Below are positions 44,775 to 54,289 of a stretch of 64,000 bases of DNA, piece after piece (the first letter of the stretch is position 1; each line of letters begins with the position of its first letter). The notes under the pieces are model-generated. The model had not been told where the DNA came from and did no database searches. It saw only the letters and a list, made by a program, of their open reading frames with translations. The translations under genes and the position numbers were made by a program. Source of the DNA: JABWBP01 sp964522165 (lineage in GTDB: Bacteria > Calditrichota > Calditrichia > RBG-13-44-9 > J075); contig CAZFVV010000006.1 of the NCBI GenBank assembly GCA_964522165.1, positions 14,827 through 78,826 on the forward strand, in the 5' to 3' direction.

Positions 44775-46538
44775 ATGAAGACCGGAGGAGAATTCTTAGT
44801 CTCCCGGGCCGGATCGGAGAAGATCTTCACCCGGGAAAGCTTTACCGATGATCAACTGCAATTCTTAGAACTGGCCAGGGAATTTGCCCTCCAGGAAATC
44901 TATCCCAATCTTGAGGCCATTGAGCAGTACAACCCGGAATTAATGCGCGGCCTGATGCGCAAAGCCGGTGAAATCGGCTTTTTGGGCATCGACGTGCCGG
45001 AAAATTACGGCGGGTTATCCCTCGACAAAACCACCTCGGCCATTTTAACCGAATCCGTTTCCTTCAGCCAGTGCGCCAGTTTCAGCGTCACCATCGCCGC
45101 GCACGTCTCCATCGGCACCCTGCCGATTGTATTTTTCGGCACACCGGAGCAAAAACAAAAGTACCTTCCCAAACTGGTCAGCGCGGAAATTCTGAGCGCC
45201 TACTGCCTCACCGAACCCACGGCCGGCTCGGACGCGCTTTCGATCCGCTCCACCGCGACCCTTTCGGAAGATAAAAAGCACTATGTTCTGAACGGAACCA
45301 AGCAATTCATCACCAATGGCCGCTGGGCAGACCTCTACATCGTCTTCGCCCGGGTGAACGGCAAGGATTTTACCGCTTTTATCGTGGAACGCAACACGCC
45401 CGGGGTGCAGCCCGGCAAGGAAGAGCACAAGTTGGGGCAAAAAGGGGCTTCTACGTGCAGCATCACGTTTGAAAACGCCAAAGTGCCGGCGGAAAACGTG
45501 CTGCACCAGGTGGGCAGGGGGGCGGAGGTGGCCTTCAACAGCCTGAACATGGGGCGCTTCAAGTTAGGGGCGGCGGATCTGGGCGGCTGCAAAGTTTGCA
45601 TCAACCAGTCCATGAAATACGCCCTGGAACGCTGGCAATTCGGGCAACCAATCGCCCATTTCGACGCCATCAAAGGCAAATTCGGGGACATGATCCTGCG
45701 CACCTTCGCGTTGGACAGCATGGTCTATCGCACCGCCGGCCTGCTGGATGAATCGATCTCCCGGGTCGATCCCGATTCGCCCAATTACTTTTCCGAAGTC
45801 GCCCAGGCAATCGAGAACCACGCCATCGAATGCTCCATGTGCAAGGTTTTCGGGAGCGAGGCGCTGTGGTCCAACGCGGATTCCGGCTTGCAGGTGTACG
45901 GGGGATACGGCTTCACGGAGGATTACCCCATGGCCCGCATTATCCGGGATTCCCGGGTGGATCGCCTCTACGAGGGTACCAACGAGATCAACCGCCAGGT
46001 GATCGTGGGGTATTTCCTGAAGAGGGCGTTGATGGAAGAATTGCCGATCCGGGAGGCGATCAAGGCCAGCCTGCGCCCCGGCGGCGAAGGGTTGGAAGCT
46101 TTTAGCGGCCCCCTGGCCGCGGAAATGAACGCGCTGGAAACCGCCAAACGCCTGGCCCTGCTGACTTTTCACCACGCCCTGGTAAAACACGGCCAGGATT
46201 TGCTCAACGAGCAGCAATTGGCCGAAGCGCTGAGCGATATTTTCACGGACGTGTATGCCATGGATAGCACGATTTCCCGGGTAAACCAGTACCTCGAGGC
46301 CCACGGGAATGAGGAAATGCGCTTAACCATCGCCGGAGCCTTCTGCGCGGAAAGAATCTTCGCCATCGGCGCGGCGGCGGAGAAGATCATTTACAGCCTG
46401 CTTTCCGGGGAGGGGTTGAAAATGGCGCTCGAGCGCATTCACGCCCTGCGCGAAAAGATGGCGCTTCCTTACGATGTCTTCAAAATGAAGCGCGCGCTGG
46501 CGGAGGATTTGTATTCCCACGGGGAATACCGGTTTTAA
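44775..46538 (+). CDS. fadE: Acyl-CoA dehydrogenase (long FadE/VLCAD-like form)
   Basis: First step of fatty acid beta-oxidation, FAD-dependent. 587 residues: canonical ACAD core (about 25-410) plus a C-terminal helical extension as in VLCAD/ACAD9 and Firmicute FadE. Motifs: 'LGIDVPENYGGLSLDKTTSA', 'AYCLTEPTAGSDALSIRSTA', 'TKQFITNGRWADLYIVFA', 'QVYGGYGFTEDYPMARIIRD' and the catalytic Glu in 'RLYEGTNEINRQVI'. First gene of a three-gene operon with thiolase and FadN-like genes. Confidence 0.94.
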   Translation: MKTGGEFLVSRAGSEKIFTRESFTDDQLQFLELAREFALQEIYPNLEAIEQYNPELMRGLMRKAGEIGFLGIDVPENYGGLSLDKTTSAILTESVSFSQCASFSVTIAAHVSIGTLPIVFFGTPEQKQKYLPKLVSAEILSAYCLTEPTAGSDALSIRSTATLSEDKKHYVLNGTKQFITNGRWADLYIVFARVNGKDFTAFIVERNTPGVQPGKEEHKLGQKGASTCSITFENAKVPAENVLHQVGRGAEVAFNSLNMGRFKLGAADLGGCKVCINQSMKYALERWQFGQPIAHFDAIKGKFGDMILRTFALDSMVYRTAGLLDESISRVDPDSPNYFSEVAQAIENHAIECSMCKVFGSEALWSNADSGLQVYGGYGFTEDYPMARIIRDSRVDRLYEGTNEINRQVIVGYFLKRALMEELPIREAIKASLRPGGEGLEAFSGPLAAEMNALETAKRLALLTFHHALVKHGQDLLNEQQLAEALSDIFTDVYAMDSTISRVNQYLEAHGNEEMRLTIAGAFCAERIFAIGAAAEKIIYSLLSGEGLKMALERIHALREKMALPYDVFKMKRALAEDLYSHGEYRF

Positions 46539-46603
46539 ACGTGCGGGGAATCGAGGTGCATGATCTTTTTACTCAGAATCCGAAAAAAAGGAGTAAACTA
46601 GCC

Positions 46604-47740
46604 ATGAAGCAAGAACGTTTTAGCGTCATTATCGACGCAGTGCGCAGCCCCATGGGCGTCAAAAACGGGCAGATGGTGGGAATGCGAATGGATGACCTCA
46701 CCGCCCAGGTGATTCAAGGTCTCCTGAAACGCGTTTCCAAATTGCCGGTGGAAAAAATCGATGACGTGATCCTGGGATGCGCCTTCCCGGAAGGTCCCCA
46801 GGGAATGCTGTTAGCGCGTTCCGCGGCGGTTTTAGCGGGAATTCCCAAAGAAGCCGGCGGTAAAGTGGTGAACCGTTTCTGCGGCTCCTCCATGGACGCG
46901 GTTCACCAGGCCGATTATGCCATTACGGCCGGCGACGCCGAAGCGGTGATCGCCGCCGGGGTGGAGGACATGATCTCGGTGCCCATGGGCGGGTTCAATC
47001 CCAGCTTTCACCCCGACCTGGTGAAGCAGAATTTCTACATCGGCATGGGTGAAACCGCGGAAATTTTAGCCAAAGAGGGCGAAATCAGCCGGGAAGCACA
47101 GGAAGCCTTCGCCGTTGCTTCTCATCGAAAAGCGCTCGAGGCCATGAAGAACGGGCGCTTCGATAATGAAATCATTCCCGTGATCCATAACGGCATGGTG
47201 ATCAAGCATGACGAGGGCCCCCGGGAACCGGACCTGGAAAAGATCAAATCCCTGAAACCGGCGTTCGACAAGAGCGGAACCATTACCGCCGCCACCAGCA
47301 GCCCCATCTCCCTCGGCGCGGCGGCGCTGCTGCTCACCAGCAATACCATTGCCAATGAATACGGGCTGAAACCGCGCGCCCGGATTCTTTCCCGCGCCAT
47401 CGCCGGGGTGGATTGGGAACGCATGGGCATGGGGCCGCTGCCCGCCACCAAAAAAGCCTTGCGGAGAGCAAGACTCAATCTCGGCGACATCGAGGTCATC
47501 GAGTTGAACGAAGCGTTTGCAGCCCAGTCGCTCTATGTCATCAACAACGGCGGCTGGCCGATGGAAAAGATTAATTTGAACGGCGGCGCGATCGCCCTCG
47601 GGCATCCCTTAGGCTGCTCCGGCGCGCGCATCCTCACCACCCTGCTGAACGTGATGGAGCAGAAAAATGCCCGCCTCGGCCTGGCGACCATGTGTATCGG
47701 CAGCGGGCAGGGCATTGCCACCATCATCGAGCGGATGTGA
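46604..47740 (+). CDS. fadA: Acetyl-CoA acyltransferase (thiolase)
   Basis: Last step of beta-oxidation: 3-ketoacyl-CoA + CoA to acyl-CoA + acetyl-CoA. 378 residues from ATG 46604 (GGAG upstream); the frame before it is not conserved. Nucleophilic Cys in 'NRFCGSSMDAVHQADY', 'GGAIALGHPLGCSGAR' (His) and 'CIGSGQG' (second Cys). It lies 65 bases after fadE and 11 bases before the FadN-like gene, so co-transcribed. Slightly shorter than the usual 390-residue forms. Confidence 0.95.
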   Translation: MKQERFSVIIDAVRSPMGVKNGQMVGMRMDDLTAQVIQGLLKRVSKLPVEKIDDVILGCAFPEGPQGMLLARSAAVLAGIPKEAGGKVVNRFCGSSMDAVHQADYAITAGDAEAVIAAGVEDMISVPMGGFNPSFHPDLVKQNFYIGMGETAEILAKEGEISREAQEAFAVASHRKALEAMKNGRFDNEIIPVIHNGMVIKHDEGPREPDLEKIKSLKPAFDKSGTITAATSSPISLGAAALLLTSNTIANEYGLKPRARILSRAIAGVDWERMGMGPLPATKKALRRARLNLGDIEVIELNEAFAAQSLYVINNGGWPMEKINLNGGAIALGHPLGCSGARILTTLLNVMEQKNARLGLATMCIGSGQGIATIIERM

Positions 47741-47751
47741 GGAGGTGAAAA

Positions 47752-50097
47752 ATGACAAACCCGATCAATAAAGTTGCCATATTGGGAACCGGGGTAATGG
47801 GGAGCCAGATTGCCGCCCATTTTGCCAACGCCGGCATCCCCGCCCTGGCCTATGACGTTTCCCGGGAAGTGGCCGAGAAAGGCCTGCAAATGGCTGCATC
47901 CATAAAACCCGCGGCCTTTTATAATCCCAAATCCGCCAGGTTGATTACCCCCTGCAATTACCAGGAGCACCTGCCCCTGCTGCACGAGGTGGACTGGGTG
48001 ATCGAAGCGGTGGTGGAGCGTTTGGATATCAAACACGAGCTCTTCCACAAAATTATTCCGCACCTGAAGCAGAAAACCATCATCAGCACCAACACTTCCG
48101 GGCTGTCGCTGGCGGAGATGGCCCGCGACCTGCCGGAGCAATTCCGCAAGCACTTCCTGGTCACTCACTTCTTCAATCCCCCGCGCTACATGCACCTGCT
48201 GGAGATCGTCTCCACGGAAGAAACCCTCCCGAAGGTGGTTCACACCGTGGTAGAATTCTGCGAGAACGTGTTGGGCAAGGGGATTGTGTACGCCAAAGAT
48301 ACCCCGAATTTCATTGCCAACCGCATCGGGGTGTACGGAATGATGAAAACCCTGGAGATTGCCCGGCAAATGAAGTTAGGGGTGGATGAGGTTGACGCCC
48401 TCAGCGGCCCGCTGATCGGCCGCCCGCAAAGCGCCACCTTCCGCACCGCGGACCTGGTGGGACTGGATACCCTGGCGCACGTGGCGAATACGGCGTACGA
48501 GAAATGCCCCAACGACGAAGCGCGGGAAATCTTCCGCATCCCGGATTACTTGCGGAAAATGCTCGAAAATCGCTGGTTAGGGCAGAAAACCGGCCAGGGG
48601 TTCTATCAAAAAGCCGGTAAGGAGATTCTCGCGCTGGATCTGGAGACCTTCGAATACCGGCCGCTCCGGAAACCCAAATTCGATGGGATCCGCGCGGCGA
48701 AACGCTATCATCGCAGCGAAGCCAAGATTCAGGCGCTGGCTTATAATCCCGACGCCGCCGGCAAGTTCGTGTGGGAAATCCTGGCGAGCACCCTGATTTA
48801 CAGCGCCAACCGCATTCCCGAAATCGCCGACGACGTGGTCAACATCGACAACGCCCTCAAGTGGGGATTCGGCTGGGAATCCGGCCCCTTCGAAATCTGG
48901 GACGCCCTGGGATTGGGAAGATCGCTGGAGCGCATGAACGCGGAGAACAAGAAAGTTCCCGCGTGGGTGGAAGAGATGTACCGCAACGGCCATCGGGCAT
49001 TTTACCAAACCGAGAAAGGACATCGTTCTTACTACGACTTGCACCGCAAAGAACCGCAGCCGCAAGCGGAGAGCCATAAAGTGGTCAGCCTGGCTTTGGA
49101 GAAAGAGAAACGGCGGGTTCTCCGCGAAAACTGGAGCGCCAGCCTGCTGGATTTGGGAAGCGGGGTGCTCTGCGCGGAATTCCACAGCGTCGCCCAGCCG
49201 GATTTGAATCCCCTCGACCCGGGTATGTTCGATATTCTGGCGGAAGCGCTGGAAATCATCCCCAAAGAGGGCTACAAAGGGCTGGTGGTCGCCAACCAGG
49301 CGAAGCATTTTTCCGCGGGCGCCAACCTGGCCTTGGTGCTGGATTTGTGCAAGAAGAAAGAGTGGTCGGCCATCGATGCGGTGAGCAAGAATTTCCAGGA
49401 CATCGGGCAGAAATTGAAATTCGCCCCCTTCCCGGTGGTTAGCGCCCCGTTCAGCATGACCTTGGGCGGCGGGTTCGAGGTCGCCGCCGCCGCGGACCGC
49501 ATGGTTGCCGCCGCAGAACTATATATCGGCGCGGTGGAGGTCGGGGTAGGGCTGATTCCCGGCGGCGGAGGAACCCTGCGGGTGCTGTTGAATTTCATCA
49601 AAATGATGGAAAAGAAGCGCCCCGGCCCCTTCCCCCCGGCGCAGAAAGCGTTCGAGACCATCGGCTACGCCAAAGTGTCCACCTCCGCGGCGGAAGCGAT
49701 CATGTTAGGATACCTGACGCCCCGGGATCGCATCGTGATCAACCCCCGCCACCTGGTTTACGAGGCCAAACAGGCGGTTTTGGAGATGGCCGACGGTTAC
49801 CATCCCCCCCAACCCGCCACAGAGATTTACCTTCCCGGGGAAGGTGGGCGGCTGGCCATCGAATCGTTCCTGGAAGGTTTTATGAGGCAGGGAATTCTCA
49901 GCGAGCACGACCGCCTGATCGGGCAGAAATTAGCTTACGTGCTCACCGGGGGCAGCAAGGCAGCCTTTAACGTAGCGGTAGATGAGCAGTATATTCTGGA
50001 CCTGGAACGAGAGGTCTTTGTGAATCTTTGCCAGGAAAAGAAGTCCCAGGAGCGCATGGAACACATGCTGAAAACCGGCAAGCCGCTGCGGAATTAA
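47752..50097 (+). CDS. fadN: Bifunctional 3-hydroxyacyl-CoA dehydrogenase / enoyl-CoA hydratase (FadN-type)
   Basis: 781 residues with the dehydrogenase first and hydratase last, as in Bacillus FadN and opposite to E. coli FadB. NAD-binding 'VAILGTGVMGSQIAAHFANA' at the N-terminus, 'HFFNPPRYMHLLEIVST', two HCDH C-domains ('FIANRIGVYGMMKTLEIA', 'LKWGFGWESGPFEIWDALG'). Crotonase part (about 480-700): 'VANQAKHFSAGANLALVLDL' and 'MTLGGGFEVAAAADRMVAA'. Strong AGGAGGTGA before the ATG. Completes the fadE-fadA-fadN set; the 3' flank is a repeat. Confidence 0.95.
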   Translation: MTNPINKVAILGTGVMGSQIAAHFANAGIPALAYDVSREVAEKGLQMAASIKPAAFYNPKSARLITPCNYQEHLPLLHEVDWVIEAVVERLDIKHELFHKIIPHLKQKTIISTNTSGLSLAEMARDLPEQFRKHFLVTHFFNPPRYMHLLEIVSTEETLPKVVHTVVEFCENVLGKGIVYAKDTPNFIANRIGVYGMMKTLEIARQMKLGVDEVDALSGPLIGRPQSATFRTADLVGLDTLAHVANTAYEKCPNDEAREIFRIPDYLRKMLENRWLGQKTGQGFYQKAGKEILALDLETFEYRPLRKPKFDGIRAAKRYHRSEAKIQALAYNPDAAGKFVWEILASTLIYSANRIPEIADDVVNIDNALKWGFGWESGPFEIWDALGLGRSLERMNAENKKVPAWVEEMYRNGHRAFYQTEKGHRSYYDLHRKEPQPQAESHKVVSLALEKEKRRVLRENWSASLLDLGSGVLCAEFHSVAQPDLNPLDPGMFDILAEALEIIPKEGYKGLVVANQAKHFSAGANLALVLDLCKKKEWSAIDAVSKNFQDIGQKLKFAPFPVVSAPFSMTLGGGFEVAAAADRMVAAAELYIGAVEVGVGLIPGGGGTLRVLLNFIKMMEKKRPGPFPPAQKAFETIGYAKVSTSAAEAIMLGYLTPRDRIVINPRHLVYEAKQAVLEMADGYHPPQPATEIYLPGEGGRLAIESFLEGFMRQGILSEHDRLIGQKLAYVLTGGSKAAFNVAVDEQYILDLEREVFVNLCQEKKSQERMEHMLKTGKPLRN

Positions 50098-50119
50098 CTA
50101 TACTGCGCAAGGGCGTAAA

Positions 50120-50195
50120 GGGATTTGGGTATAGGGATATAAGGTATAGGGAATCAGGAAAACACGCCTTATCCCTTATACCCTATACCCTAAAA
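50120..50195. repeat. Inverted repeat downstream of fadN
   Basis: 'gggtatagggatataaggtataggg' pairs imperfectly with 'cccttataccctataccc' followed by 'taaaaaag'. It lies between convergent fadN and WD40 genes. Hairpin likely; a weak terminator is possible for the minus-strand gene. Confidence 0.4.
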
Positions 50196-50234
50196 AAGTG
50201 CAGTTTATACCCCCACGGTACAGCCGACCCGCGT

Positions 50235-52655
50235 TTAACCGCCCTGCGCATTCTCCATGATCCATTCGATGGGGTCTTTCCCCGCGGGGCGGGGGCGGCG
50301 CAGCCCTGCATCAAGACGCGGGCGGGGAAATTGGTAGCCGTTCAGGGGCGCCAGGAAAGGTTTGGGCTTGCTTTCCCGCAAGTCCGAACCTTCCGACCGG
50401 TAGGGTAGCAGCTGGTAGGAGGCGCGGTAAAGGTGCTGAAAAGCGGGGGAATTTCTTCCCAGCTTTGAATATTCTTCGATGACGTTCTTTAACGGAGAGG
50501 GGGAATCTCCGGCTTTTTCAGCAGCGCCGGCTGCGCGGCGGATTTCTTCCGCCAGGTCCCATATCCGGATGCTGCCGTCGCGGGAGCCGGAGAAGAGCCG
50601 CTCTCCCGGGGAATCGAAAACCGCGCTCCATACTTCCCGGCCATGCCCGCGCAACACCGCCAGCTCCCGGCCCGCGGCGGCGTCCCACAGGCGGATGGTT
50701 TTATCCTCGGACCCGGAAGCGAGGTATTTCCCGTCGGCGCTGAAGGCTGCACCGAACAGCACTGCGGTATGCCCGGAGAGGGCGGCGATTTCCCTGCCGT
50801 TGCGGGCGTTCCAGAGAAAGACGCGGTAATCCCGCGTTCCGGTGGCCAAAAGCTGCCCCCCGGGGCTGAAGGCAGCCACCCAGAAATCGTTGCCCGGTTT
50901 GGAAAAAGCGTGCAGCGTCCGCCCGCTTTCCAGGTCCCAGATTCGCCAGCTATTATCACCGGAAACCGACAGCAATTCCCGTCCGCCGGCGGCAAAGGCC
51001 AGCGCCACCACGTCGCCCTTATGCCCGGGGAAAACCCGGATTTCCCGCCCGGTTGCGGCGTCCCACAGCCGCACGGTCTGGTCGCGGGAGCCGGAAGCGA
51101 AGCGGGTTCCGTCGGGGCTGAAGGCGAGGCTGTACACGTCGCTGCTGTGCCCGGCCAGCTTTGCCAGCAGTTTGCCGCTTTGAGCGTCCCACAGGCGCAG
51201 GGTCTGGTCGCGGGAGGCCGAAGCCAGGCGTTTTCCGTCCGGGCTGAAGGTTAGCGCCAGCACCGAGCTGGTATGGCCGGTCAGCACCGCGGTTTCGCTG
51301 CCGCCGGAAAGTTCCCAGAGGCGGATGGCGGAGTCCCGCGATCCCGAAGCTAACCAGCGATTGTCCGGGCTGAGCGCCAGGCAGAGAACGTCACGGCTGT
51401 GCCCCGCGGAGACCGCCTGGCAAACCCCGCGCTCCACATCCCACAGCCGGACGGTATAATCCAGCGAGCTGCTCGCCAGCCGTTTGCCCTCGGGGGAGAA
51501 GGCTACCCCGGTAATCTCATTATCGTGGCCGCGAAATTCTGCTAACATGCTCCCGGATTGCACCTCCCACAGGCGTGCGACCCCATCTTTTGCGCCGGAA
51601 ATCAGCCGGCGGCCGTCGGGGCTGAAGGCGAGGCTCAACACCGCGCTTTCCTGGCCGGATAAAACTGCGATTTCCGCGCCGGTTTTGGGATTCCAGAGGC
51701 GGATTTTCCCGTCCGCCCCGCCGGCGGCCAGCTCATTTTCCCCGAACGCCAGGGCCTGAACCATTCCGCCGGGCGCGGTTTCCCCTATCTTGTGAATCTC
51801 GCGGCGGGTCTTTGCGTCCCATAACCGCACGCCGCCGTTTTGCAGGCCCGCGGCCAGCAGCCTGCCGTCGCGGCTGAAGGCCACCGCCAGCGCCGCCGCG
51901 GGGTGTTCCGGCAGCGTTGCTACCAGCTCCTTTTTTCGAACATCCCACAAACGCACGGTTTTATCCATCCCCGCGGAAGCGATCCGGCGGCCGTCGGGGC
52001 TGAAGGCTACGCTGAATACCGCGCCGGCGTGCCCGGAGAGCGCGGCAATCTCCTTCCCGTTGTCGCCGTCCCACAGGCGCAGGGTGTTATCGGCGGAGCC
52101 GGAGACAATTAACTTGCCGTCGGGGCTGTAGGCCACGCTGTAGGCGGCGCTGGTATGCCCGAAAAGCGGTTCGATCTCCTCCCCGCTGGCCAGGTCCCAG
52201 CGGCGAATTTTCCCCTCGATGCTGGCGCAGGCCAGAACCTTGCCGCCGGGATGAAAAGCCAGCCCGTAAAGAGCGTTTTTGGATCCGACGGGGGAAATCC
52301 AGAGTTCCCGGAAGGCCGGGGTGTAGAACTGCGGGGAGTTCAGGCGATTCAAAACCTCCGGCGACAGTTGGTGGGGGCCGGTATCGCGGTTCAGGGCTTC
52401 CAGGGTGTAGAGCCAGGCTTTTTGGTAACTTTCCGCGGTTTTATTCTTTTCGGCTTCGGAAAGGGCGGCGCGGGCTTTTTCGTCCAGCGTCTGCGCCTGG
52501 CGGTAATTTTCCAGGAAGGCCCTTTCCCGGGCCTCCCGGTTCAATTTGAAAATAATTCCCCCGGCCAGCAGCAACATCACCGCGATGGCAAATAGCGCTT
52601 TGCCGGGAAGTTTTTTTCGGGGTGGTTCAGGGGGATTTCCGGTCGATGATGGCAT
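50235..52655 (-). CDS. Membrane-anchored 14-repeat WD40 protein
   Basis: 806 residues. Pro-rich cytoplasmic start, one transmembrane helix ('ALFAIAVMLLLAGGIIF', about 20-36), a helical stretch ('QAQTLDEKARAALSEAE'), then 14 WD40 repeats (about 115-710) ending 'IRRWD', 'LRLWD', 'VRLWD' and so on: enough for two seven-bladed propellers. The C-terminal 95 residues are unlike WD40 and may bind a partner. GGAG is 8 nt before the ATG. In bacteria such arrays often belong to STAND NTPases, but there is no NTPase domain here. Confidence 0.9.
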   Translation of the reverse strand: MPSSTGNPPEPPRKKLPGKALFAIAVMLLLAGGIIFKLNREARERAFLENYRQAQTLDEKARAALSEAEKNKTAESYQKAWLYTLEALNRDTGPHQLSPEVLNRLNSPQFYTPAFRELWISPVGSKNALYGLAFHPGGKVLACASIEGKIRRWDLASGEEIEPLFGHTSAAYSVAYSPDGKLIVSGSADNTLRLWDGDNGKEIAALSGHAGAVFSVAFSPDGRRIASAGMDKTVRLWDVRKKELVATLPEHPAAALAVAFSRDGRLLAAGLQNGGVRLWDAKTRREIHKIGETAPGGMVQALAFGENELAAGGADGKIRLWNPKTGAEIAVLSGQESAVLSLAFSPDGRRLISGAKDGVARLWEVQSGSMLAEFRGHDNEITGVAFSPEGKRLASSSLDYTVRLWDVERGVCQAVSAGHSRDVLCLALSPDNRWLASGSRDSAIRLWELSGGSETAVLTGHTSSVLALTFSPDGKRLASASRDQTLRLWDAQSGKLLAKLAGHSSDVYSLAFSPDGTRFASGSRDQTVRLWDAATGREIRVFPGHKGDVVALAFAAGGRELLSVSGDNSWRIWDLESGRTLHAFSKPGNDFWVAAFSPGGQLLATGTRDYRVFLWNARNGREIAALSGHTAVLFGAAFSADGKYLASGSEDKTIRLWDAAAGRELAVLRGHGREVWSAVFDSPGERLFSGSRDGSIRIWDLAEEIRRAAGAAEKAGDSPSPLKNVIEEYSKLGRNSPAFQHLYRASYQLLPYRSEGSDLRESKPKPFLAPLNGYQFPRPRLDAGLRRPRPAGKDPIEWIMENAQGG

Positions 52656-53003
52656 ACGATTCTCCGGGTGGAGGAATGATGGGTGAACGATACGGATAAT
52701 TTAAAATTGCCAATTGCCAATTAAATATGGCGGTTAGCCGAGTTACAGAAACAACATATTCGGCCGGCATCCGCCGAACTTTCAGCGCCAAAGTAGAAAA
52801 ATTTAGCGCGGGTGCGCAACCGAAATTGTGCCGGATCGCAAGGGATACGGCAGGTTTTTGTTCAGAACTATAGAAATCAATCGCTTAAGCGTGTGAGATG
52901 TCACACTAATTCGGCTCCGGTGGATCATAAATTTGGCCTTTAATTTACAGGGTGCTCCCCCGGAGAAGACGAAGGAAACTTTAACTGACGATACAAATCT
53001 AAA
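52656..53003. other. Divergent intergenic region upstream of ATP-grasp gene
   Basis: No gene. A third copy of the 'aattgccaattg' repeat lies at 52704-52722, and a palindromic operator-like site at 52891-52906. The AT-rich sequence near 52910-53000 probably holds the promoter of the ATP-grasp gene. Confidence 0.45.
52891..52906. promoter_or_regulatory. Crp/Fnr-like palindromic operator candidate
   Basis: GTGTGA-GATG-TCACAC: 6-bp perfect arms with a 4-base centre. Half-sites resemble Crp (TGTGA) but the centre is 4 bases, as in Fnr-type sites, not the 6 of Crp. It lies 98 bases upstream of the ATP-grasp start. No regulator is encoded nearby. Confidence 0.3.
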
Positions 53004-54233
53004 ATGGGTAGTTCGAGTTCTAAGCGACATTATGAAGCGCAATTGGCGTACCCGGTCATTGCCCTGGGAAAATCTTCCACCAATCTTTTGGGAGTAATCC
53101 GCGCTTTCGGCAGAAGAGGCATACCGGTCTATACCCTCAGCAATTCCCACCCGAAAACTTCCTGCATTCGCAGCCGCTACATCCGGGAGCGGCGCTTCAT
53201 CCCGCAATGGAAAGAGGATGATTTGCGACAAAGTTTGCTGCAATTAGGTGAAGCGCTGCCGGAATCCGCAAAAATCGTGGTTTTTCCCAGCAACGACGTC
53301 TCCCTCCTGGCCTACAGCAGCGTTCGGGATGCGCTGCCGGATAAATTTGCCGATAGCGTCCCCTCCCGCCGCCTGGTGGAATTGAGCCTGTTCAAGGATA
53401 AATTCTACGAGTATGCGAGCGCCCGGAATCTTCCTCATCCCAAAAGTTACCGGATGGAATTTTTGCGGGAGCGGGAAGATCGCTTAGAAGAGTACCTGCC
53501 CTTTCCGTTCGTACTGAAACCGGTTTTATCGCACACTTTTGTGGAGCGATTTCAGAAAAAATTGTTCGAAGTGAGGAACCGCGAGGATTTCCGGCTCTAT
53601 TCCCGAATGCTCGCGGATTGGGGAATAGAAATGCTGGCCCAGGAGCTGATTCCGGGGGATTATTATTACATGGTATATTTTTATATCAGCAAGGATCGCC
53701 AGACCTCCGCAGTGGCGGGGTTCCACAAGGTGCGGCAGACGCCCGCGGATTACGGGGTAGGTTCTTTAGTGGAGAATTATTGGGATGAAGCGCTGGTCTC
53801 CCGAACCATGGAACTGGTTCGCAGCCTGGAATACACCGGCATCGGGGAGGTGGAATACAAGTACGATACGGTTGAGAAGCAGTATAAAATATTGGAGATC
53901 AACGCCCGCTCCATTACCTTCAACCGCCTTTCCGCCTATATCGGCATGGATTTGGAGTATCTCGCCTACCTGGACGCCATCGGGGCGCTGGTTTCCCCGC
54001 AAAAGCTGACTCCCCGCCCGGTAACCGCCCGCTGGATGGATTTCACCCAGGATTTCATCTCCCTGCTGCAATTGAAAAAGGAGCGGAAAATTACCCTGCC
54101 GCAAATCCTGCGCTCTTATAAAAATCTAAAGTTGGACGGCTATTTTGCCTGGGATGACTGGTCGCCCTTTCTCCACGAAAGCTGCCAGTTCGTCAAAGCC
54201 GGGTTCAATAAAATCTGGCGGAATTCGCGGTAG
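53004..54233 (+). CDS. ATP-grasp domain protein of unknown substrate
   Basis: 409 residues. PreATP-grasp-like start ('PVIALGKSSTNLLGVIRAFG'), then ATP-grasp domain: 'LFKDKFYEYASARNLPHPKS', 'LPFPFVLKPVLS' (ATP-binding Lys), 'MLAQELIPGDYYYMVYFYIS', and 'GIGEVEYKYDTVEKQYKILE' with 'INAR' metal ligands. Forms carboxylate-amine or carboxylate-thiol bonds via acyl-phosphate. Similar proteins occur in cell-envelope and capsule or peptide ligase contexts, but nothing here defines the substrate. No Shine-Dalgarno is visible before the ATG. Confidence 0.82.
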   Translation: MGSSSSKRHYEAQLAYPVIALGKSSTNLLGVIRAFGRRGIPVYTLSNSHPKTSCIRSRYIRERRFIPQWKEDDLRQSLLQLGEALPESAKIVVFPSNDVSLLAYSSVRDALPDKFADSVPSRRLVELSLFKDKFYEYASARNLPHPKSYRMEFLREREDRLEEYLPFPFVLKPVLSHTFVERFQKKLFEVRNREDFRLYSRMLADWGIEMLAQELIPGDYYYMVYFYISKDRQTSAVAGFHKVRQTPADYGVGSLVENYWDEALVSRTMELVRSLEYTGIGEVEYKYDTVEKQYKILEINARSITFNRLSAYIGMDLEYLAYLDAIGALVSPQKLTPRPVTARWMDFTQDFISLLQLKKERKITLPQILRSYKNLKLDGYFAWDDWSPFLHESCQFVKAGFNKIWRNSR

Positions 54234-54289
54234 AAGTTAGAAGTTGCAAGTTAGAAGTAATTCTTCACCCCACTTCTCACTTCCCACTC

